NCBI GenBank assembly: GCA_002731395.1
Contig: PCBQ01000070.1
Coordinates: forward strand, 1 to 9,479
Source: Methanobacteriota archaeon
GTDB taxonomy: Archaea > Thermoplasmatota > Poseidoniia > Poseidoniales > Poseidoniaceae
DNA: 9,479 nt
Reading direction: 5' to 3'
In this document: positions 1 through 8,400 of the stretch, piece after piece
How the letters are laid out: every line of letters begins with the position of its first letter
Position numbering within the stretch: the stretch's first letter is position 1
Position numbers and translations under genes: made by a program
The notes under the pieces: generated by a model
Told to the model about the DNA's origin: nothing
Databases searched by the model: none
The model's input: the letters and a program-made list of their open reading frames with translations, nothing else

Positions 1-11
1 CCGACGCCGCC

Positions 12-19
12 TTTATATA
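12..19 (+). promoter_or_regulatory. Putative archaeal TATA box for the lhr-type helicase gene
   Basis: The octamer TTTATATA (within CTTTATATAC) stands out in a GC-rich leader and matches the usual archaeal TATA element. Archaeal transcription normally starts about 25-27 bases downstream of the box centre, which would put the start near position 42 and give a leader of about 20 bases before the ATG at 63. That leader (CACGGGCGTCGTGAGAAAAA plus one base) has no well-placed Shine-Dalgarno match; the only GGAGG (31-35) lies 27 bases before the ATG and probably upstream of the transcript start. I see no clear purine-rich BRE upstream of the box. The element is nearly symmetrical, so a divergent minus-strand promoter for a gene left of the window is also possible. 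Confidence 0.55.
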
Positions 20-62
20 CTGAAGATGGCGGAGGCCACGCCACGGGCGTCGTGAGAAAAAC

Positions 63-3000
63 ATGCCAGAAATCACTTATCTCGAGACCTTCGATGATAC
101 GGAGGCGTTAGCGGCCCGCTTGAGCGAGCCAGTACGACGGTGGTTCCTCGATAAATTTCCTGATTTTACCGCCCCGCAAAAAATGGCCATCCCCGCCATC
201 ATGAACGGTGAGCACCTGCTGCTGTGCAGCCCAACAGGATCAGGAAAAACCCTGACTGCCTTCCTGACGGTCATCGATGACTTGGTGCGGAAAGCGTTGG
301 ATGGCTCCCTCAAAGACCAAGTCTACTGCATTTACATCTCACCGATCAAGGCTCTTGCGAACGACATTGAGCGGAACCTACTGGGGCCGCTGGAAGAAAT
401 CAAGGCGAGGTACTTGCCAGACCGTGCGAAGGAAATCCGTGTGGGTTTGAGGACAGGTGACACGTCGCAATCCGACCGGCAAAAGATGCTCCGAAAGCCG
501 CCACACATCCTCATCACCACACCTGAAAGCATGGCCATTGCCGTGGGGTCTTCGAGGTTCCAACCCATCGTCTCCCGCGTGAAGTGGATGATCATCGACG
601 AATTGCACAGTTTGGTTCCAACCAAGCGTGGCGTTCACCTCAGCCTTACCCTTTCATTTCTCGACACACTTCTGAAGGATCCTGTCCAGCGAATCGGCAT
701 TTCCGCCACCATGGAACCGCTGGACACGGTGGCTGAATACCTCGTCGCCAGCGATGACCGCGAATCTCGAGGCGAGGACCAGCGTATCATGGTCGCCAAA
801 ATTTCCGGCTCAAGAGAACTCGATCTGGACATCCTCATCACCCATCCCCGCTTCGCTGACCGTTCCGTGGCTCAAACCTTGGAAGCCAACGTGGAAGCCA
901 TCGCGGACCTGATCTCAGCCCATACCACCACACTGGTCTTCGCCAACACCAGGAAAATGACAGAGACGCTCGTGCAGCGGCTTCGTCCGTTTTTGGGTGA
1001 GTTGGTGGCAGGACACCACGGCTCGATGGACAAAAACATCCGATTGGAGGTCGAGCGGAAACTGAAACTCGGCCATTTGCGCGCCGTCGTGACATCGTCA
1101 TCGCTGGAAATGGGCATCGACATCGGATCGGTCGATCTTGTCGTTCAGGTCGGTTCGCCAGGCGATATCGCCACCGCCCTGCAGAGAATAGGGCGTGCAG
1201 GTCACCACGTGGGAGGAATTCCACGTGCTCGCTTGTTGCCGTCCTCGGTGGACGATTTGCTCGAACTTGCAGCCCTGCAGGCGGCCATCCAAACCGGTGA
1301 TATGGACCGATTGTCCTTCCCTCAAAACTGCCTTGACGTGGTGGCGCAATTCCTCATCGGTTTGGTCATCAACGAAGAGTTGGACATCGATGAGGCCTAC
1401 GAGATCGTGGTCAACGCGTGGAGCTACAGGAATTTCGCTTACGACGATTTCATCGAGGTTTTGGACCTGCTTGAAGACGAACGCAGGATTTGGGTGGATT
1501 GGGAAGAGAACACCTTCGGGAAACGAGGGTATTCTCGGATGATCTACTACACCAACATCGGAACCATCGCACCCGACAACTCCTACCTTGTGTTCAATGC
1601 TGAAGGTTCCATCCTCGGAAAATTGTCCTCCTCCTTCGTGGCCAGCTTGCGGACCAGCGATGTCATTCTTCTTGGCGGCTCGACCTACCGTGTGAACACC
1701 ATCCAAGGCACGCGGGTCAACGTCAGCAACGTGACCGGATACCGCCCGACCGTACCGTCTTGGTCCGGAGAAGCACGTTCCCGCTCAGCTGAGTTGTCGT
1801 CGTCTTTGCTGGAATTGATTGGCCGTTGTGCGGTCGCACTACGACGTGAGGTTGATCCACGAACGGTCCTCACTGAAGCGTACTCCATAGGTCGAGATTC
1901 AGCGGAAATCATCGCGCGCCATCTCGAGGAGCACGCCCTGACGACCTTCCAGGTCCCCGATAAGGACCGCATCCTTGTCGAACAGATCATCGGTGGTCCG
2001 CATCCGACCTACCTTATCACGACGTGCAGAGGACGTGGGTTCAACACCGCTTTGGGCTACTTCATGGCCGGACTGGCCGAGCAGGCCAGCATTCCGGTCA
2101 TCGAAATGTCCTTTGATGAAAACGGTCTTTTGCTGAAAACGGCACAAGACGTGGACCCTGGTGCGATGTTCGAGGCGTTTTCTGCAGGCAACCACATGGA
2201 AGTCATCGAACGCTATATCGTTGGGACCCAAATTTTCGCTAAGCGGTTCAGGGAAGTCGCTGGACGAAGCCTGATAATTCCGAAGCGGATTGGCGCTGAG
2301 GAAATCAGCCCTCAACAATTCCAACAGCGTGCAGATGCTCTTCTCAACCGACACAGAACCATGGAGGGTTCCATCCTCATCCGTGAAGCGAAAAATGAGA
2401 TCCTCTACGGGGACATTGATCTTGGAGGTTTGGAACAATTTCTGACCTCATGCCGTGAAGGTCAAGCTCGAATCGTCCACATCAGAACGACCTTGCCCAG
2501 TCGCATCGGCATGTCGCTGTACATGTCGGCTTTCGAAGACCTGATGTCCATGAGGACCCGAGCGTTCCTCGTCAAGGACATCGACCCCGCCATCCTCGAA
2601 CGCCTCCTTGGACGTCGATCGCTGGCCACTGAGATGACCACCGAGCAAATCAGCGAGTACTACGCGAGCAAAGTCCCGATCCCAGAAAACGCGGAAACCT
2701 TGTTGGCGTTGATGGAGCATGGAGGCGGCCTCGATCGTTCGTTCGATAATCCACTCTATAGAGAGAAACTCAGCGGCATCGATCACGAAGTGATCCGTGG
2801 GTGGATTGAGGAACTATGCACCGACGGACGAGTCACGAAAATCGAAGGCACCGGGATGGAGGAACTCGATGGAAAGTGGTTCAGTTCCTACATGGGTGAA
2901 ATTCACGGAACCCTCGGATGTTTGGCCGCCAACGGTGGACAGGACGTGGAAGACCTTCTGACTTTGCACACCTCTGGCGTGACTTATCGTATGGCATCGG

Positions 3001-5351
3001 CGTTCAGCGGCACCAAAGTCTCATCATGGACGGACATGGAATTGGGAGACCCGCAGGAAGCGCTCCGTGTGAAATTGATTGAGATGCTTGGTTCTGAAGG
3101 CCCTCAGACCGCAGACCATCTCGAAGCACGCTTGCCCTTCCCACGTTCGATGGTCGAGCGCACCATTCACCAACTGGAAACTCGAAACGTCATTAGCATC
3201 GGCTTCTTCAGGCAGACCGAGGAAGCAGAATTCATCCTCAAGGTTGACGAACATCGCATCACCGGTGGTGAAGAAGACGTCGTCGAGTACCGTTCAATCC
3301 AGAACATGATCCTCGACAAATCGTTCACCATGTACGATGACGTGGACCAAGCTTTCGACAAGCATTTGCTCTTCCAAAAGCAGCAGGAACTCCTGTACCG
3401 CATCAATGATTTCAGATTCAGCGATTGGAAGGACCTCCAGTTGGACCGTGACATCGTCAACGGGCGACTCTTGCACAACCGCCAAGGCTACACCACGCGG
3501 AGAAACCTCCCCATGCTGCTCGGTCTCAAACCCGAGCCATACATTGGCGCCATGGAGGCCGATCTGCTGGACCACATCCTACCAGGGGAAGAACCGCAGC
3601 GCTCCGATATCGTGTCCATGTACCCAAAAGGGGACGAGCACAAGCAATTGCAGCGCGACGTCAAAAACGGCCTGGCCAACCTTGAGCGGCAACTCCTCGT
3701 CGCCAAGCAATTCGAAGAAGTTCCCGGACGTCGTCGACGTTTGTCCTTCTACCACCGCGTGCATGAGGTCTACGATGGCCTCTCCTTCGAGGACGCTTTG
3801 TGCGAGGTCATCCACCGCATCGGACCCATCAAGGCCAACACGCTTCGATTCTACGTCAGCCGTACCTACGAAGAATTGGTCATCGCCCTCAAGGCCCTGG
3901 AAAAGGGAGGACGGATAAGCCGCGTCACCACCTTGGTTCCAGAGCCAGAGGACTTCTATTGCGCTCCTGAAGAAGTCGTTACCTTCCGGCGTGCTCGCCG
4001 GGAGGACCGCTCCATGCGCATCTTGACGCAGTCTGACCCCTACGTGTCGCGGTTCATCTGGGAAGTTCGCTCGATGCTGGATCGGGGATGGTATTTGCCC
4101 GTGTTCAAAGGCATCGATCCGGTCGGTAAAGTCCTGATGTTCAAGGTGAACGACTACTTGGAAGTCAAGGACATTCAGATACCTGCGGCGTACCTCGAAG
4201 AGTTCTGTGAAGCCTTCGACGTGCTGCTCAACAACCACGCTGAACAACTGGTGGATGTCGCGGTCCTCAGCAGCATCAACGGTCAACCGATCAATGAAGT
4301 GGAAAAGGTCTGGCGCGACGCGTTGTCGAACATTGGATTCAAGCTGGCCGGGGAACGAATGATCCGGGGAGGAATCGTCGAAACCCAACCTCGGACCCTT
4401 GCCGACCGTGCCTTATTCCACAAGCACCACCTCCACCAGTCTGCTCGACTTGAGAACGAGTTCCTGGCCCTCAAGAGAATTCGAGAGGTGCGAGACGATT
4501 TTGCTCTGCGCGGGCGAGCCGAAGTGTACCGCGTGGACCTCAAGAGCATGGCCAGTGCGAATCGGCTGCACCAGGGCGTCAACCTCCGCGGCCACCAATC
4601 TTGGGCCTCCTACGAGCACTTCCAGACCCTTTTGGCCATTCGAGGCATCGAACCCGATGAGGATCTTGCCGACGTGTTGGAATTCTTCTCGACGCATTCT
4701 GACCATGAATTGTTCAAGGAACGCTATGCACTAAGCCAGTCAGAGTTCAGAAAACTGGTTCAGCCCCTCATCAGAACCGGTCACATCGTTCAAGACTTCC
4801 GAGGAGGATTCAGAACGGTCACCGTTGATTCATCCCTTGAGCGGTCCGTCTTGCGCAAGGAGTACTTGCGCTCCCTTGTGGCCGATTTCCCCGTGATGAC
4901 CATCAAGCAACTCTTGTCCTTGGCAGGCAGCCATTTCAAACCCGAGGAAGTCAAGGCCATCCTCACCGAATTTGAAGAAGATGAAACCCTGATCAAGGGC
5001 TTTCTCATCGATGACCTGCACGAGGTCTGTTGGGGAAGAAAGGACCTCCTCGCTGAAGCCAAGGACCTCCAGCCCATGCGTGATTTTGTGCTGCCACCCT
5101 CGGATCCCATCGCGCCCTACTTTGCTGGAACGCTCAAGGAAAGATTCGGTTTTGGGAGCGCCTATCTGGTGTTCAAGAACGGCGAACCAGCTGCTGCGTT
5201 CAAGGCCAACACAAGAAATCGGATCATCGAGGTCACGGACTTCGAAGGAAAAGAGGACGCATGGCGCATCGTCAAGGAGTTTGCATGGGAACATCAGATG
5301 CCGCTCACGTCCGAGATCAGGATCGGTGGAAGACGATTGAGCAGCTCTTGA
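63..5351 (+). CDS. lhr: Long Lhr-family superfamily 2 ATP-dependent helicase with extended C-terminal domain
   Basis: This 1762-residue protein is an ATP-dependent nucleic-acid translocase/helicase of the Lhr (large helicase-related) family, which unwinds DNA or DNA:RNA hybrids 3' to 5' and is linked to repair and recombination. The motor is complete: Q-motif region FTAPQKMAIP (35-44), Walker A SPTGSGKT (56-63), motif Ia around SPIKALAND (93-101), TTPES (152-156), Walker B DELH (179-182), SAT (214-216), motif IV near LVFANTRK (291-298), the Lhr hallmark SLEMGIDIG (347-355) and motif VI QRIGRAGH (374-381). A DEAD/H-associated region follows at about 620-800. Short archaeal Lhr proteins end near 850-950 residues; here about 800 more follow, with winged-helix-like segments near 1002-1060, 1160-1222, 1240-1295, 1525-1585 and 1598-1655. 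This resembles the long bacterial Lhr plan, whose C-terminal region has tandem winged helices and an AlkZ/YcaQ-like domain; assigning that fold here is inference. ATG at 63 is the only usable start, since an in-frame TGA lies at 21-23. Motor and family are confident; C-terminal function is not. Confidence 0.93.
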   Translation: MPEITYLETFDDTEALAARLSEPVRRWFLDKFPDFTAPQKMAIPAIMNGEHLLLCSPTGSGKTLTAFLTVIDDLVRKALDGSLKDQVYCIYISPIKALANDIERNLLGPLEEIKARYLPDRAKEIRVGLRTGDTSQSDRQKMLRKPPHILITTPESMAIAVGSSRFQPIVSRVKWMIIDELHSLVPTKRGVHLSLTLSFLDTLLKDPVQRIGISATMEPLDTVAEYLVASDDRESRGEDQRIMVAKISGSRELDLDILITHPRFADRSVAQTLEANVEAIADLISAHTTTLVFANTRKMTETLVQRLRPFLGELVAGHHGSMDKNIRLEVERKLKLGHLRAVVTSSSLEMGIDIGSVDLVVQVGSPGDIATALQRIGRAGHHVGGIPRARLLPSSVDDLLELAALQAAIQTGDMDRLSFPQNCLDVVAQFLIGLVINEELDIDEAYEIVVNAWSYRNFAYDDFIEVLDLLEDERRIWVDWEENTFGKRGYSRMIYYTNIGTIAPDNSYLVFNAEGSILGKLSSSFVASLRTSDVILLGGSTYRVNTIQGTRVNVSNVTGYRPTVPSWSGEARSRSAELSSSLLELIGRCAVALRREVDPRTVLTEAYSIGRDSAEIIARHLEEHALTTFQVPDKDRILVEQIIGGPHPTYLITTCRGRGFNTALGYFMAGLAEQASIPVIEMSFDENGLLLKTAQDVDPGAMFEAFSAGNHMEVIERYIVGTQIFAKRFREVAGRSLIIPKRIGAEEISPQQFQQRADALLNRHRTMEGSILIREAKNEILYGDIDLGGLEQFLTSCREGQARIVHIRTTLPSRIGMSLYMSAFEDLMSMRTRAFLVKDIDPAILERLLGRRSLATEMTTEQISEYYASKVPIPENAETLLALMEHGGGLDRSFDNPLYREKLSGIDHEVIRGWIEELCTDGRVTKIEGTGMEELDGKWFSSYMGEIHGTLGCLAANGGQDVEDLLTLHTSGVTYRMASAFSGTKVSSWTDMELGDPQEALRVKLIEMLGSEGPQTADHLEARLPFPRSMVERTIHQLETRNVISIGFFRQTEEAEFILKVDEHRITGGEEDVVEYRSIQNMILDKSFTMYDDVDQAFDKHLLFQKQQELLYRINDFRFSDWKDLQLDRDIVNGRLLHNRQGYTTRRNLPMLLGLKPEPYIGAMEADLLDHILPGEEPQRSDIVSMYPKGDEHKQLQRDVKNGLANLERQLLVAKQFEEVPGRRRRLSFYHRVHEVYDGLSFEDALCEVIHRIGPIKANTLRFYVSRTYEELVIALKALEKGGRISRVTTLVPEPEDFYCAPEEVVTFRRARREDRSMRILTQSDPYVSRFIWEVRSMLDRGWYLPVFKGIDPVGKVLMFKVNDYLEVKDIQIPAAYLEEFCEAFDVLLNNHAEQLVDVAVLSSINGQPINEVEKVWRDALSNIGFKLAGERMIRGGIVETQPRTLADRALFHKHHLHQSARLENEFLALKRIREVRDDFALRGRAEVYRVDLKSMASANRLHQGVNLRGHQSWASYEHFQTLLAIRGIEPDEDLADVLEFFSTHSDHELFKERYALSQSEFRKLVQPLIRTGHIVQDFRGGFRTVTVDSSLERSVLRKEYLRSLVADFPVMTIKQLLSLAGSHFKPEEVKAILTEFEEDETLIKGFLIDDLHEVCWGRKDLLAEAKDLQPMRDFVLPPSDPIAPYFAGTLKERFGFGSAYLVFKNGEPAAAFKANTRNRIIEVTDFEGKEDAWRIVKEFAWEHQMPLTSEIRIGGRRLSSS
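3795..4235 (+). repeat. C-terminal module, copy 1 of a candidate internal duplication in the Lhr protein
   Basis: Residues about 1245-1391 of the helicase form a winged-helix-like segment (key pieces IHRIGPIKANTLRF and EELVIALKALEKGGRI), a variable stretch with Cys1300, then SDPYVSRF at 1324-1331 and a strand-rich tail (GWYLPVFKGIDPVGKVLMFK). The order and spacing match residues about 1601-1747: 80 residues separate the start of the first helix from the Asp-Pro pair in both. The Asp-Pro followed by a beta-rich tail is reminiscent of the C-terminal part of YcaQ/AlkZ-type winged-helix proteins, which is a resemblance from memory and not a proven match. After this copy comes a segment with SSINGQPINEVEKVWRDAL and GFKLAGERM (1403-1433). 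Identity between copies is low by eye, so the duplication would be old. Confidence 0.5.
4863..5303 (+). repeat. C-terminal module, copy 2 of a candidate internal duplication in the Lhr protein
   Basis: Residues about 1601-1747 repeat the plan of copy 1: helices VADFPVMTIKQLLSLAG and PEEVKAILTEFEEDETLI, a wing leading to Cys1656 at a position comparable to Cys1300, then SDPIAPYF (1680-1687) and a strand-rich tail (YLVFKNGEPAAAFKAN, then IIEVTDFEG). This copy runs almost to the stop codon and lacks the approximately 40-residue ING/GF segment that follows copy 1. Shared features are the EE(L/V) helix, the SDP turn followed by a (Y/F)-x-x-F-like pattern, and the VFK-G strand pair. Confidence 0.5.
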
Positions 5352-5386
5352 GCGTCGCAGCATTTCACCAACAGGTTTTGAAGAAG

Positions 5387-5391
5387 GGAGG
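5387..5391 (+). promoter_or_regulatory. Shine-Dalgarno-like GGAGG upstream of the surface protein gene, possibly in a hairpin
   Basis: GGAGG lies 13 bases before the ATG at 5405, longer than the usual 5-9 base spacing, so its use is uncertain. It sits in an imperfect inverted repeat, GGGAGGGCCTCTTCCC (5386-5401), whose ends can pair and could cover the site. The 53-base spacer after the helicase stop has no TATA-like element and no T-run terminator, so read-through transcription from the helicase gene is possible. Confidence 0.35.
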
Positions 5392-5404
5392 GCCTCTTCC
5401 CAGC

Positions 5405-8400
5405 ATGCAAGATGGACGCTCCCGAGCGCTTGCCCTCGTGGCCCTCTTGGTGCTCTCCACCACCCTCGCCACCTTGACCCCAAGCGCTGGCGCGGAATCG
5501 GCGTTGGACGTTGAGGTCTTGGACACCAAAGTCAACCCTGCAAACAACCACACCTACCACCTGCTCTCCGCATCGTCGTGGACTGAAGCCGCGCAGGCCG
5601 CTCGCGGCCTCGACGGCTTCCTGGTCACCGTGGACGACGAAGCTGAGAACACGTGGCTGCACGAAACGTGGGGCAACGACGGGAACATCACGCGTCACTT
5701 GTGGACCGGCTTGAACGACGCGGCCGAGGAGGGCGTGTTCCGTTGGCACGACGGCACACCCTACATTCACCGTCAGTGGGGCGCGGATCAACCAAGCATG
5801 ACCGATGAGGAGGATTACGTCCACATTACGGGCCCAAACATGGGTTCCATCCAACCGGGAGATTGGAATGATTTGGAAAACGACCCGCAGTATTTCCCAG
5901 TTTACGGGGTGGTGGAACTTGGCCCAGGTGCAGATTTCGCGTTGCGCTTTGACGGTGAAGATGACCACATCAGCACAGCCGATGACACCACCTTGCGTGC
6001 CCCATCCACGACGGGTGAACTGACCATCGAAGCGCGCATCCACCCAACGGATCTCGATGGCATCCACACCGTGGTGATGTACGGCGACCACGGGTATGGC
6101 CTGTACCTGGATGAAGGGCGTTTGGGGTATTCTTCAGAATACAGTCTCTCCAAGAACGCCTTGAGCGATGCCAACATCACGTTAGAGGAGGATGCCTGGT
6201 CGACCGTGGCCGTGGCCGTGAACACAACGACGGGAGGCACCTTCTTCCTGAACGGTGAGGCCATTGGCTCATTCGACGCCACACAAGCCGAAATCCCCGC
6301 AGGCGACTTTGGTTCCAACGACTGTTATGACGCAGGCCTCGCATGCGAAAATCTGGTGATTGGACGCCATGGAGCCGGGGCAGACCGGTACCACTTCGAA
6401 GGGATGATCGATCACGTGAGCATCAGTTCATCTGACCTCCGCGTCACGTCTGGGAGCGGGAACGTCAGCCTCAACACCACCGACAATCCCCTGTCGGCTT
6501 GGACCTTTGGCGAAGGAGAGGGAGACCTAACCACGGACCAAGCAGACCGTGACGGCACGATTCATGGCGCAGCTTGGGTGATGCCCGACGGATCAATCGT
6601 GGCTCAAGCCTTGGAGCTGGAAAACGGTGACGAACTTGCCATTGAGGACATCAGTGCCGGTGACACGCTGCTTTTCTTTGCCGAACTTCCTGATTTCACC
6701 CGTTCATTGACGGTCCAAGCCTTCGCATGGTCGTCGGGCGAAGGCAAGGAGGAAGGTGATGCAGAATTCAGCCTGTATCACGACGTGGACCGCGTGCCAT
6801 CAGCATGGTCGCACATGGATGAAGTCCAAAACTGGGGCTGGGGCGGTGTCTTTTCCTCTTACAGTTGGCCTGATTCAGGCGTCCACTGGTTTGCGCTCAA
6901 TGCAGAAGCCGACCTGGACGAATTCAGCCTCTGGGTGGACTGGGACGTAGCAGAAGCCCCACCTACCCTTGAAGACATGATTGAGCTCAAGCACGGCATA
7001 CCAATCGCCGACCAAGAGCTTCAAAGTCAGCGAGGCAGTGAATTTGGCGACACCATCCAATACTACGTCAACGTTACAGAGCCACTCGCCGACCTTGCTG
7101 TGGAAACCTATGGCGGTGACGGTAACGTCCAACTCGCCATATCATACGGAGGGCCACCGGATCCTTTCGGGCAATGGAGTGAGTGGGACGAATGGGACAT
7201 CATCGGCGCGCCCGGCTTCTTCGAGGAAGACGGGATTGATCCCGATGCCTACGAGGATTGGTCCAGTGGACCAGGAAACGAGGAGGAGGTTCACCTCTAC
7301 GACGTCGAACCAGGCACCTACTACGTCACGGCGTTCACATGGGGCCGGGCCTCCGACTTCAGCATCGTGGCCGACCTGACGCCGATGCCCAGCAACGGCG
7401 AGGCTTCTGACGCCATTGCCTTGACCGAAGGCATCCCGTACGGCCCCTTCTCAGGCTATGACGGCCTCAGCCAATACTTCTCGATCGAAGTTCCTGAAGG
7501 CACTGAACGGCTGGAGGTGAGTTTGGACGACGGCGTCGGAGAAGCTGACCTCCATCTTGCATACGCCTCCACTCCGAGTGAAACGGTGTACGACCATCGA
7601 AGCACGTCGCCCGGTTCGAACGACTTGGTGGCCTTCAATGACCCCACGCCGGGAACGTGGATGATCCTCGTCCACACCGACCGCGTTTTCAGCGGAACCA
7701 CCATCCTTGCAGAATTTGCCGAGCGTTTCGTGTGGGACTGGGACGGCGAGCCCATTGAACTGTTCAACGGCGAGGCCATCGTGGGCATCGAAGCAGAAGA
7801 GGGCACTGTTCTCGAATTCTTTGGCGTCCTTGAGGAGCCTGCCTCACCGCTCGAGGTCACGACATGGGGCGAAGGTGGCGAGATCGAACTCGAGGGTGAG
7901 GCGGAGCCCTACGACTGGGAACTTGTCTTCGAAGAAAGGCCACGTGGGCGACAATGGGGGGAAGCAACGTGGGTCCAAGGCGATGGCGTCAATTGGTTCT
8001 GGTACGTGGACACCGCCGCTAACGGACGCTTTGATGTGACCGTTGAGGTGACGGAAGACGTCAGCGCATTTGGGATCATGGCCACATGGGTTGAGGTCGA
8101 CTTACCGCCCGTCGAAGATGATGACGACGTGGACAACGACGGGCCCTTCGACCCCGAAGGCTGCGAAGAGCGCACCGTTGAATGGTTCACTGAACTTGAT
8201 GCCGACCGAGACGGTCTGGTCAGCCTCGACGAGCACTGGCCTCATCCCGACACAGGTACACCCGGTGAAGACCTGGATCGCAATCAAGACGCGCGCCTCC
8301 AAATGGCCGAACTTGAAGCCGATTTGTGCTCTTGCGCACAAGAATTCCTCTACATTTGGGAACAGGCAGACGAGATGGATGCATACACCGTCGAAGATAT

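Noticed and set aside
3579..4388. Long antisense open frame (269 codons) opposite the helicase
   Set aside because: It lies wholly inside a well-supported gene, its translation shows no recognisable domain, and such antisense frames are common in GC-rich coding DNA.
5261..5404. Upstream extension of the surface protein reading frame to an ATG at 5261
   Set aside because: It would overlap the end of the helicase gene by 91 bases and place 48 mostly polar residues before an otherwise clean signal peptide.
5294..6091. Antisense open frame (265 codons) opposite the helicase end and the lectin-like region
   Set aside because: It opposes two supported genes, and its translation shows no domain or coherent membrane pattern.
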